Assembly: GCA_964427425.1 (NCBI GenBank)
Contig: CAYRUD010000013.1
Location: 62,001 to 126,000, forward strand
DNA: 64,000 nucleotides
Reading direction: 5' to 3'
Origin: CAYRUD01 sp964427425
GTDB taxonomy: Bacteria > Chlamydiota > Chlamydiia > Chlamydiales > FEN-1388
Shown here piece by piece: positions 9,112 to 16,899 of the stretch; position 1 is the stretch's first letter; each line of letters begins with the position of its first letter. Both the position numbers and the translations under genes were made by a program. The notes below the pieces were generated by a model that worked only from the letters and a program-made list of their open reading frames with translations, had not been told where the DNA came from and did not search any database.

Positions 9112-9195
9112 AACAAAATAAGTACGCGCAAAGCATTTAAAGAGAGTACAATAAACCTTCTAAACATAACTATTTAACAAAATGCAAGTTACCTT

Positions 9196-9996
9196 ATGAG
9201 CCACAAGAAAACTATCACCTTCTGCCCTCTTGCATCAGGCTCTAAGGGGAACTCTGTATTTATTGAAACTCCTGAGACATCCATCCTCTTTGATGTAGGT
9301 CTCAGCATGAAAAGCATTCAAGAGCGCCTTGCGGCGATTGGAAGAGACATACAATCTATCGACGCAATAATCATCTCACACGAGCATCACGATCATATTT
9401 GTGGCCTTAAAGCGATTACAACCAAATATAACATCCCAGTCATCGCAAACTTTGATACCGCTGAAGCGATTGTTGAGGCCATGGGCGGCGATTGGTGTCC
9501 AAAGTTTCATATTTTTACGACCGGTGAGCCATTTGAATGGAAAGATGTTGAGATTACACCATTTTCCGTTCAACATGATGGCGTAGACCCTGTCGCTTTT
9601 TCACTTACTACGCACGGAAAGAAAATATCACTTTGCACTGACCTTGGATTTGCGACAACATCTGTAAAGCACCACTTAAAGAACTCCAACATCCTCTATG
9701 TTGAAGCAAATCACAAACCAGAAATGGTCCATGCTTCTTCAAGACCAGAGAGTTACAAAAAAAGAGTCTTAGGAAGAACAGGCCACCTATCAAACGAAGA
9801 CTGCGCACGAGTCATTGCGGATACCGCCCACGATCTACTAGAAAGCGTCTACTTAGCCCACCTTTCGAGCGAATGCAATAGTGAATACGTTGCTAAAGAG
9901 ACTGTCACTTCTTTCCTTAACAGTCATGCTATAGCTCTGCCGATTGAGATCGCATACCAAGAAACACATAGCAAGGTAACAACCCTTGTCGTGTAA
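9196..9996 (+). CDS. YycJ/WalJ-type metallo-beta-lactamase-fold hydrolase
   Basis: The 266-residue protein has the metallo-beta-lactamase fold. Residues 61-67 carry the di-metal motif HEHHDH (His62, His64, Asp66, His67), and further ligands are visible in FSVQHDGVDP, CTDLGFAT and YLAHLSSECN. It opens with the CPLASGSKGNS block typical of the YycJ family, whose Bacillus member is a single-strand 5' exonuclease; the chlamydial biochemistry is unknown. I remember C. trachomatis having the homologue (CT738) next to ftsK (CT739), as here. The start ATG lies 84 nt after the small membrane gene. Confidence 0.85.
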   Translation: MSHKKTITFCPLASGSKGNSVFIETPETSILFDVGLSMKSIQERLAAIGRDIQSIDAIIISHEHHDHICGLKAITTKYNIPVIANFDTAEAIVEAMGGDWCPKFHIFTTGEPFEWKDVEITPFSVQHDGVDPVAFSLTTHGKKISLCTDLGFATTSVKHHLKNSNILYVEANHKPEMVHASSRPESYKKRVLGRTGHLSNEDCARVIADTAHDLLESVYLAHLSSECNSEYVAKETVTSFLNSHAIALPIEIAYQETHSKVTTLVV

Positions 9997-10124
9997 TCTA
10001 AATAGTGGAGTATGGTTTGTGGACAGGGACGAAGCTGCAAGAGCTTCTAAACCTGAAATATTGGCTCTTTATAGCTCTTACAACTTGTCTCTAAGATAGC
10101 CGTAGACAAATTCTCGAACTCGAA

Positions 10125-10147
10125 AGACGCTCTCGGCTATGAGCGTC
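10125..10147 (-). terminator. Hairpin overlapping the dnaJ stop
   Basis: GACGCTC (10141-10147 read on the minus strand) pairs with GAGCGTC, followed by TTTCG on the minus strand. The 5' arm includes the last dnaJ codons. A second repeat (ATAGCCG at 10096-10102, CGGCTAT at 10134-10140) competes for the loop. Moderate support as the dnaJ terminator. Confidence 0.4.
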
Positions 10148-11318
10148 CTGAGTCTACGAAAAAATGCTTTAATCTCTCGAAGAAAGTCTTTTTCTTTGGA
10201 AAATTACTCTCGCTGGAAAGCTTAGCAAATTCTTCTAAAAGCTCTTTTTGACGTGATGTGAGATTCATTGGAGTCTCAACAGAGACCTTAACGATCATAT
10301 CACCTTTGCCACCACCTTGAAGGCTTGGAAATCCTTCGCCTTTCACACGAAAGAGCTTTCCAGACTGTGTTCCTTCAGGTATTGAGATTTTGGCAGCAGC
10401 GTCGCGAAATGTCGGAATTTCTTTCTTACACCCGAGAGCTGCCTCACTTATAGTGATAGGCAGATCCACCAAGATATCATTACCTTGACGCTCGAACAAC
10501 TCATGCGGCTCAACAGTTATATAGACATAAAGATCGCCAGCAGATCCACCGCCAATACCCACATCTCCATACCCATTTAATTTTAAGCGCATACCAGTAT
10601 CGATACCGGCAGGAATATGAAAATGTACTTTTCTCTTACTCTTGACTCTTCCTTCACCCTGACACTCACGGCATGGATCAACAATCGTCTGTCCCTCACC
10701 ATGACATTGTGGGCATGGCATGGACATACTGAAAAAGCCACGTTGTTCAAAAACTTGGCCGGCCCCACCGCAGCGTGTGCATCTCTTAATACCTTGTGAA
10801 GATGTCGTACGTTTTCCTTTACATGACTCACAGGTAATGTAACTTTGAATGGTGAGCTCTTTATCGACACCAGTCATCGCCTCTTCAAAGCTGATAGTAA
10901 CGTTGGCTCTCTTACTTGCGCCCTGTTGAGATCTCGCTCCCATTCCAGAGACGTCATCACCACCAAATCCACCACCGAACATACTCTCAAAGATAGAGTC
11001 TCCGCCGCCACCTCCGAACGCTCCCATAAATGTTCTAAGAGCCTCTTCCATCGAAGAAAAGCCACCAGCGGTCCTACCTCCACGAGCTCCTGCAAAACCG
11101 TTCATGCCGTCTTTGCCATAACGATCGTACATCTCACGCTTTTGAGGATCACTTAAAACCTCATAAGCTTCGGAGATCTCTTTAAACTTCTTTTCAGCTT
11201 CTTTATCGCCAGGATTTCTGTCTGGATGGTGTTGAAGAGCCTTCTTCCTATATGCCTTTTTTATTTCTTCCTGTGATGCGCCTTTTTCTACGCCAAGAAT
11301 GTCATAATATTCGGCCAT
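10137..11318 (-). CDS. dnaJ: Chaperone DnaJ (Hsp40)
   Basis: DnaJ delivers unfolded proteins to DnaK and stimulates its ATPase. The 393-residue protein shows the full type I layout: J domain with His31-Pro32-Asp33, a Gly/Phe-rich linker (about residues 75-130), four CxxCxGx(G/R) zinc repeats (CESCKGKR, CTRCGGAG, CPQCHGEG, CRECQGEG), and the C-terminal substrate-binding domains. Length is a little above E. coli DnaJ (376). rpsU lies 173 nt upstream on the same strand, the same order I remember in C. trachomatis (CT341-CT342), but a strong hairpin after rpsU suggests dnaJ is at least partly transcribed on its own. Confidence 0.97.
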   Translation of the reverse strand: MAEYYDILGVEKGASQEEIKKAYRKKALQHHPDRNPGDKEAEKKFKEISEAYEVLSDPQKREMYDRYGKDGMNGFAGARGGRTAGGFSSMEEALRTFMGAFGGGGGDSIFESMFGGGFGGDDVSGMGARSQQGASKRANVTISFEEAMTGVDKELTIQSYITCESCKGKRTTSSQGIKRCTRCGGAGQVFEQRGFFSMSMPCPQCHGEGQTIVDPCRECQGEGRVKSKRKVHFHIPAGIDTGMRLKLNGYGDVGIGGGSAGDLYVYITVEPHELFERQGNDILVDLPITISEAALGCKKEIPTFRDAAAKISIPEGTQSGKLFRVKGEGFPSLQGGGKGDMIVKVSVETPMNLTSRQKELLEEFAKLSSESNFPKKKTFFERLKHFFVDSGRS

Positions 11319-11429
11319 AAGATCTCATTCGCCCGTAGTTAGATATAGTTAGAAACTTTTTGTCTTGATAAAGACGTTCAAGCTCAATAAGGAGGGTGCG
11401 TGTATTCCGATAGAATGGTCACATTACGA

Positions 11430-11468
11430 AAAGCCAAAAGATGAAGTTTATTTTTCTCTTTTGGCTTT
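11430..11468 (-). terminator. Terminator after rpsU
   Basis: A perfect 12-bp inverted repeat (AAAGCCAAAAGA with TCTTTTGGCTTT, 15-nt loop) lies 23 nt past the rpsU stop. On the minus strand the stem runs into TTTTCG, a short T-tract. Confidence 0.7.
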
Positions 11469-11491
11469 CCAGAGGACAATTATGCCCTGAA

Positions 11492-11674
11492 TTATCCGCG
11501 CTGTTTCTTGTATTTTGAAGCAGCTTTCGATTTTGCGCGAGCTTTAACGGAAGGCTTTGAGTAGAATCTATGAGCTTTTACAGCCTTCATGATTCCTTCC
11601 TTATCAAGACGCTTTTTAAGTGCTCTAAGAGCTTTGTCAATCGATTCGCCTGGTCGAACTTTGACGGTTGTCAT
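11492..11674 (-). CDS. rpsU: 30S ribosomal protein S21
   Basis: This 60-residue, strongly basic protein matches bS21: an N-terminal VKVRPGESIDKALRALKKR, then a Lys/Arg-rich helix and tail ending KKQRG. S21 binds the small subunit near the anti-Shine-Dalgarno end of 16S rRNA and helps initiation. The start is supported by AGGA about nine nucleotides upstream. It is followed by a strong hairpin and then dnaJ. Confidence 0.95.
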   Translation of the reverse strand: MTTVKVRPGESIDKALRALKKRLDKEGIMKAVKAHRFYSKPSVKARAKSKAASKYKKQRG

Positions 11675-12137
11675 GTAGCTTAGTCCTAAGTGAAAATCAA
11701 ATTTAATTCTTTAATTGAGAAAGCGGTTCCATGAAGTTAACATCCCTCTCTTTCTCGAATTCTTTGTTAGAAGTCACGACATATGGTATCGAACGTTTAT
11801 GTTATTTGACAACTACGATCGATCATGAATTCATAGGAAATTTCATAGAATCCAACAAACGAAAGAGCAGAATGATAATGAAAAAACGCTCATAAGAAAT
11901 ATGCACTCATAACTTACACAGCAATGAGTGATATACTATGAAACGCCATAAGAGCTAGTATGCTCTTTCTATTAGTCTTGTACCACCTATCCTTTTTAAA
12001 GAAGACCTCTTATCTTAGATGCAATAAGTGTACGCGTTTATGGCTAAAAAAACGATAAATTAAATCAAACAGTTAAGAAGGTGATACTTAAGGAGCATCT
12101 AAAGAGAGTCTCCTACGTAAGAGCAAGTAATGGGAAT
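11675..12137. other. AT-rich intergenic region upstream of rpsU
   Basis: These 463 nt contain no convincing gene. On the plus strand there is a TTGACA box at 11806-11811. Downstream of it are two small inverted repeats: CACTCAT/ATGAGTG around 11905-11931, and AAGAGC/GCTCTT at 11950-11967, the latter followed by TTCTATT. That pattern could be a small RNA. The rpsU promoter should lie in the left part on the minus strand. Confidence 0.4.
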
Positions 12138-12377
12138 TTAAGGTAAGGAGCCCTCAAAATGAGGCTTATTTTTCTTCATCTCTAGTAAATGCAGGTCAAT
12201 GCAATACATCCTGCGCCGGATACGAAAGACCCTTTTCACTATCTTCTTAATTTGTGTAATTGTTCCTTCTGACGCCACACAGTAATAGCTCTTATGGGCG
12301 ATCGAGACGATATTAGAAAGTTGATACAGTGAGGCAAGCCAAAATACTATTAGAAACGCAACGTTTTTCATACTCAT
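12138..12377 (-). CDS. Doubtful small ORF with N-terminal hydrophobic segment
   Basis: A 79-codon frame encodes a hydrophobic N-terminus (about residues 5-25, signal- or anchor-like) followed by a basic region rich in Arg, Lys and His. It lies between tsaB and rpsU on their strand. No Shine-Dalgarno sequence precedes either possible ATG (12377, 12371). It may be real or a chance frame in AT-rich DNA. Confidence 0.3.
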   Translation of the reverse strand: MSMKNVAFLIVFWLASLYQLSNIVSIAHKSYYCVASEGTITQIKKIVKRVFRIRRRMYCIDLHLLEMKKNKPHFEGSLP

Positions 12378-12437
12378 TACAAATATTGATTTTATTTGTA
12401 ATAAATTTTACAAAATAAAGATTAAGATTTATTAAAT

Positions 12438-13172
12438 TTAATCTTTAATAGACAATTTTGTTTCCCATTCAATTTCGGCTTGAGTTTTTCTTAAATACTT
12501 TAGCGAAAGCGTATCCCAATCCTTCCATTCTCGATCATGAAAACGATCAAAAACAAATCGAGCAATAAAGAGGTCCGTTACACCCCTATCACTCTGTTTG
12601 AGCTCAGATATATGCAGCCACTTCGATCTCATCCATTCCGGAATCAAGGCCAGAGAATCTTTTGCTTGTGCCTGCTCGATACTAAGAGACGAGTAAATAC
12701 TATCAACTCCTTGCACTGCATCTGAAAGGAGCGTAACTGATGGAGATATAAGCATGGGCTCAGAAAGGACTACTGAATTTTTTTCATGAGGATTCTTTTC
12801 GAACAGCTGTACATAGAAGCCTCCTACCTTCGCATCGAAAATAACCGCACACTTTTCATGCTGAGAAAAAAAAGCTGGAACTTGTGTAAGAAGACTTGAG
12901 ACTTCGATAATTGGTTTTCTTGTTGTGTACGCCATTGTCTTTATAATCGACGCCGCATTTCTCAAACCCGTGTATGAGCCAGGGCCCGTTGCAACGGCAA
13001 AAAAATCAATAGAATCTAATGAAAGACTCTGTGATTCGAGAAGAGTCTGTATATCATATAGTGGAGACTTCATCTCAAGCACATTGCGACGAACAGAGAC
13101 AAATGGCGACCCATCCTGAAAGAGGGCGATTACCCCTACATCAAAGCTCATATCAAGAAAAAGGCATAACAT
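12438..13172 (-). CDS. tsaB: tRNA threonylcarbamoyladenosine biosynthesis protein TsaB
   Basis: TsaB is the non-catalytic partner of TsaD in making t6A37 in ANN-decoding tRNAs. The 244-residue protein has the ASKHA-fold start LCLFLDMSFDVGVIALF and the family block FAVATGPGSYTGLRNAAS near residues 56-73. It lacks the metal-binding HxxxH of TsaD, and its length (about 230) suits TsaB. I recall the same order relative to rpsU and dnaJ in C. trachomatis (CT343-CT341). Its start overlaps the end of the dGTPase-like gene by 20 nt, so the two are coupled. The ATG at 13172 gives a few extra residues before the conserved strand; a Met at residue 8 is an alternative start. Confidence 0.88.
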   Translation of the reverse strand: MLCLFLDMSFDVGVIALFQDGSPFVSVRRNVLEMKSPLYDIQTLLESQSLSLDSIDFFAVATGPGSYTGLRNAASIIKTMAYTTRKPIIEVSSLLTQVPAFFSQHEKCAVIFDAKVGGFYVQLFEKNPHEKNSVVLSEPMLISPSVTLLSDAVQGVDSIYSSLSIEQAQAKDSLALIPEWMRSKWLHISELKQSDRGVTDLFIARFVFDRFHDREWKDWDTLSLKYLRKTQAEIEWETKLSIKD

Positions 13173-14244
13173 GGGGAACCTCTATATCCCTTGGAAAAAA
13201 GCGATCTCGATACAGACGTAAAAAATATCCGTCAGTCATACCCGCGATATAATCAATCACGAACTGCTTATCGCTATTTGAGTCAATGTACTCTTGCCGC
13301 TTGCTATGGAGAAAGTAATCCCACAGAATACTATGCCCCTTTCTGCCTTTGAGCTTCCAATCGTCCAAAATCTCTGTAAAGAGCAACTTGAACGCCCTCT
13401 CTATTTTTTGAGACTCTGTTTTCAACTTCTCATGCCAGTAGATCTTATCGAAGTTGAATTTTCTCAAGAGCTTCATCGCCTCAAATACTTCTGTCGAGAA
13501 TCCTATTTCTCCTTCGTTGTAAAATGTAGAAATTATATCAGATGCTATAGTCTCCAGCATATCAGAACTTGTCTGCCCTAAGATCGTTTTTGGAAGTTCA
13601 CTCGCTTTAATGATTTGCAATCGGATCGCATCAACGATATCTCGAACTAAGTAGCTTGCAGTATCAGAGACTTTTACAACTGCCGCCTCAATCGTCTTCG
13701 GCTTAAGATCCGCTTCAGGATCTTTTTGGCGTAAAACACGCTCTTCTAAGTGCTTTTCCCAGGTTTTATCAGTTTGAATAGATGCCAGGCGACTTCTCAT
13801 TCCTCCATCATGACATAAAAAACCGTCTAGCGTCTCAAATTGAAGATCAAGCGGCTCTATTAAACTTGTCAGCCTGCACGATTGGAGCGCATGAGAAAAG
13901 CATCCAAGACCATTTTCTTGTGCAATCATAGAAAGATATTTTTCGCCTTCATGCCCGAATGGGCAATGTCCCAGATCATGTCCTAGACTGATAGCCTCAA
14001 TAAGATCGACATTGAGATTGAGCTTTCTTCCAATGAGTCTGGCTAGATGACTTACAAGCTGTACATGCAAGATGCGATGCGTAATATGATCATTTTCCAA
14101 TAGATAGACAACTTGTGTCTTATCTGCATATCTACTGAAAGCTTTCGAGTGGAGAATCTTAAAGACATCGCGCTGAAATCCCTCGATAACTCCTGAAATA
14201 TTAGCGCTCACATTAGCTACTGAAGATTTCTCGAATTTAGTCAT
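13153..14244 (-). CDS. dGTPase-like HD-domain phosphohydrolase
   Basis: This 363-residue protein belongs to the HD superfamily and most resembles deoxyguanosinetriphosphate triphosphohydrolases, which cleave dNTPs to nucleoside and triphosphate. Seen directly: His60 in THRILH, the His89-Asp90 pair in AISLGHDLGHCPFGHEGE, and the later Asp motif VSDTASYLVRDIVDAIR, which matches the dGTPase pattern. The family's N-terminal RDR motif appears reduced to an RDVFKILHSKAFSR segment. It overlaps tsaB by 20 nt at its 3' end and is the first gene of that unit. In an intracellular bacterium it may limit dNTP pools. Substrate cannot be read from the sequence. Confidence 0.8.
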   Translation of the reverse strand: MTKFEKSSVANVSANISGVIEGFQRDVFKILHSKAFSRYADKTQVVYLLENDHITHRILHVQLVSHLARLIGRKLNLNVDLIEAISLGHDLGHCPFGHEGEKYLSMIAQENGLGCFSHALQSCRLTSLIEPLDLQFETLDGFLCHDGGMRSRLASIQTDKTWEKHLEERVLRQKDPEADLKPKTIEAAVVKVSDTASYLVRDIVDAIRLQIIKASELPKTILGQTSSDMLETIASDIISTFYNEGEIGFSTEVFEAMKLLRKFNFDKIYWHEKLKTESQKIERAFKLLFTEILDDWKLKGRKGHSILWDYFLHSKRQEYIDSNSDKQFVIDYIAGMTDGYFLRLYRDRFFPRDIEVPHVMPFS

Positions 14245-14397
14245 TATTTTTTCTCACTTTTCCGAAAATCTAAAATATTAATTACAACTTCACATATGTA
14301 TAAAAAGTTTGACTTTCTACCAAATCAATCTTAGATTCCACTTTTGAAGTAAACATCTATTCAATCAAGAACAGCCACTCCAAGGACTCGATAGCTC

Positions 14398-15333
14398 ATG
14401 GAAACAATGCTTCCACTTTTGTTCGGCTCCAACTCAACTCATGTATTCGTTTTTTCGATCATTATCGCTATCTTCCTCTATATTGATCTGGCATTGATTC
14501 ATAAGAAAAACGAAAAAGACTCCTTCACGAAGAGCATATACATGTCTATCTTTTGGATAGTTCTCGCTCTTGCCTTTAATGGCTATATCTGGTGGGGAAT
14601 AGGTAAAAAAGAGGCGCTTGACTTTCTTACTGGATATGTTATTGAAAAATCACTCAGTGTCGACAATCTCTTTGTTTTCATTCTGATCTTTAAATGCTTT
14701 TCAATCCCTCCAAGACTTCAACACAGAACGCTCTTTTATGGTATATTCGGTGCTTTCTTATTCCGCATTATTATGATTTTTATAGGCATAGATCTGCTAA
14801 AACGATTTTCGTGGATTATATATGTGTTTGGAGCCTTTCTCATATACGCTGGCATTATGGCGTTCTTACACAATAGCAAAGACGAAGAGCCTCAGAGCGT
14901 AAAGTTAGTAAAGAAATTAGAAGGAAAATTGCCTATTACCCATGAGCTTCATAGCGATACCTTTTTTATTCGCACTGGAAAGCGCCTGATCGCAACACCT
15001 CTTTTTTTGGCACTCATCACAATCGAGCTGTCAGATATCGTCTTCGCTCTCGACTCAATCCCAGCCATTTTGGCCATTACAACAGACCCATTTATCGTCT
15101 TAACATCCAATATCTTTGCAATCTTAGGGCTTAGATCCTTATATTTTGCTCTCGCCCCACTTTTAGAAATATTTCAATACCTTCATTATGGAATAGGAAT
15201 TATCCTCGTCTACGTTGGCATCAAATTTCTTATCCAACCAATTTTCCATATCCCAACCTTATTCTCTCTTTCTTTTATCATGCTCACACTGACAGCATGT
15301 ATACTCACCTCTATCTGGGCTAAAAAGAGATAA
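14398..15333 (+). CDS. TerC/Alx-family integral membrane protein
   Basis: The 311-residue protein is almost wholly hydrophobic, with about nine membrane segments. Family marks include SVDNLFVFILIF with its acidic Asp in a membrane helix (about residues 87-98), a second conserved block ELSDIVFALDSIPAILAIT, and ILGLRSLYFAL. TerC/Alx proteins are linked to metal-ion export (Mn in Alx/MntP studies) and to tellurite tolerance; some load metals onto exported enzymes. The gene stands alone on the plus strand between two minus-strand blocks and ends at a hairpin shared with the kinase gene beyond it. Substrate is inferred only from the family. Confidence 0.88.
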   Translation: METMLPLLFGSNSTHVFVFSIIIAIFLYIDLALIHKKNEKDSFTKSIYMSIFWIVLALAFNGYIWWGIGKKEALDFLTGYVIEKSLSVDNLFVFILIFKCFSIPPRLQHRTLFYGIFGAFLFRIIMIFIGIDLLKRFSWIIYVFGAFLIYAGIMAFLHNSKDEEPQSVKLVKKLEGKLPITHELHSDTFFIRTGKRLIATPLFLALITIELSDIVFALDSIPAILAITTDPFIVLTSNIFAILGLRSLYFALAPLLEIFQYLHYGIGIILVYVGIKFLIQPIFHIPTLFSLSFIMLTLTACILTSIWAKKR

Positions 15334-15339
15334 AAAAAG

Positions 15340-15367
15340 GGGCACTCACCTACATAGATGAGTGCCC
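15340..15367 (-). terminator. Hairpin between terC-family gene and kinase gene
   Basis: A 9-bp perfect stem (GGGCACTCA/TGAGTGCCC, 10-nt loop). On the minus strand it is followed by a seven-base T-run, so it is a good terminator for the kinase gene at 15396. On the plus strand the T-run is weak. Confidence 0.75.
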
Positions 15368-15395
15368 TCTTAATCCAGAGGATAATGTCGAAAAC

Positions 15396-16748
15396 TTATT
15401 TCTTCATTTCACATGCTTGCGAAAACATTTTTTTGACCTCTTTAGCCGATAATCGCTTACTTGAATTCTGATGTATTGCTCCACAGATAGCTTTATATGC
15501 TAAAGATTCTCGTGAACTCTTACATGTTTTTGCTTTGTCTTGTAAAACAGATCTCACACGCTCTAAAAGCCGCTCAGAGTGATAAGCATAGACATTCGAT
15601 AGAGGATGATGAGGCGGCACCGCGTTTACAGTCCCGTCACAGATGGCTTGAAATAAGTTTTTATCAAACAAGTACAGCATCCCTACACCAAGCGCAAACG
15701 TATCGATCTTCTTAGGATCAACGACCCGTCTTCTAAAATATTCTGGAGGAATAAAGCATGGTGCATGCTGTATGGGGGTTGTATTTGGATCATAGGATTG
15801 AGCTTTTTTCAATAATCCGAAATCGGTAATTCCTGCTTCAAGCCCTCCTACAGATTTCTTTTTAGACTTCACAAGAATATTACCAAGATGAAGATCCCGA
15901 TGAACAAATCCCTGATTATGAAGCTGAGAAATTCCTTGAAAACAGTCTCGAGCTATGACAGCTTTTTGCTTTATTGAAAGCTCTTTGCCTAAGGATTGCA
16001 CTTTTTCATAAAAATCAGCCAAACATCCATAATTGTAGAGTGGGAAAAGGAGACTGAGTCGTTTTTCGCGAGTCTTTTCTTTAAGATGCTCACCCTTTGA
16101 GAGGTGCGTAATGAGCTTCTTTGCTCCTCGAATAGCCTCATGCTTGCGAATTTCCTTATGATCTGAACTACCAAAGACGCAATTTGCTACAAGTGTTGGT
16201 TTGTTTTTATCATACTTGATTGAAAGGGTTACTTCTTTTGTGGCTCCTGACCCAAGAGCCTTTATACCATGCTTTTTAAGATGGATATAGATCGATCCAT
16301 CTTCTGCTCTCTCTACAGTTCGTGGAATGAAGTATTTTTCTTTCTTACAATATAAAGACCCTGTCTTAAGTGAAGGAAGTTTCCCCTCAATGAAAGAAAC
16401 AAGCTTTTTAATCTCACTTTTAGTAAGACCTAGCGGTTTCTTCGAATCAAGCTTTCGTATTGAGCTCACTATTTTCTTATATGCTGCAGACGTGATCTCA
16501 TCTCTGTATTCATCGGCAAATTGTGACTTCTTATGAGCGAGACCTATACTTGCCGCTACTATCTTCTTTAAGGAATTATCTTTTTCCCAATCGGAATCGT
16601 TGGTGATTTTCTTAATCGCACGAGCTAAAAGCTTCCCTGTTTTTTCTTTCTCATATAGAGCTTCAGCTAATTTTTTTGGTTTTAAAGCCTCAGGCTTTTG
16701 AACCCCTACGGACTTAGCGTATTTGTAAAGACCATTAATACCAGACAT
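15396..16748 (-). CDS. Ser/Thr protein kinase-like protein, paralogue 1 (no beta-3 lysine)
   Basis: The protein has 450 residues. Residues 1-130 form an N-terminal module shared with its neighbour. A Hanks-type kinase domain follows at about 150-445. Catalytic elements: glycine loop GSGATKEV (166-173), catalytic loop His283-Arg284-Asp285...Asn290, DFG at 309-311, PPE at 334-336, and the alpha-F Asp in DTFALGVGM. The beta-3 VAxK lysine is absent: the sequence is V-A-N-Cys190. Lys171 sits in the glycine loop instead, matching the Lys/Cys arrangement of eukaryotic WNK kinases. No signal peptide or membrane segment is visible. The paralogue at 16900 lies upstream, separated by a hairpin. A host-directed effector is possible, but that is inference. 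Confidence 0.8.
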   Translation of the reverse strand: MSGINGLYKYAKSVGVQKPEALKPKKLAEALYEKEKTGKLLARAIKKITNDSDWEKDNSLKKIVAASIGLAHKKSQFADEYRDEITSAAYKKIVSSIRKLDSKKPLGLTKSEIKKLVSFIEGKLPSLKTGSLYCKKEKYFIPRTVERAEDGSIYIHLKKHGIKALGSGATKEVTLSIKYDKNKPTLVANCVFGSSDHKEIRKHEAIRGAKKLITHLSKGEHLKEKTREKRLSLLFPLYNYGCLADFYEKVQSLGKELSIKQKAVIARDCFQGISQLHNQGFVHRDLHLGNILVKSKKKSVGGLEAGITDFGLLKKAQSYDPNTTPIQHAPCFIPPEYFRRRVVDPKKIDTFALGVGMLYLFDKNLFQAICDGTVNAVPPHHPLSNVYAYHSERLLERVRSVLQDKAKTCKSSRESLAYKAICGAIHQNSSKRLSAKEVKKMFSQACEMKK

Positions 16749-16837
16749 AACACTACCACTTAAATTAATTTAATTAATCTAAGTATAAATAATTAAGACG
16801 GCATTAACATCTAATAAACCATTTATTAAACAGATAA

Positions 16838-16870
16838 GGTGTGTTATCACTTATTAGATGATAACACACC
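16838..16870 (-). terminator. Terminator between the two kinase genes
   Basis: An 11-bp perfect stem (GGTGTGTTATC/GATAACACACC, 11-nt loop) lies 30 nt past the stop of the upstream kinase. TTATCTGTTT follows on the minus strand. It implies the two kinase genes are separate transcripts. Confidence 0.7.
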
Positions 16871-16899
16871 CTAAAAACGAGCAAGGAATCACAAGAAAA

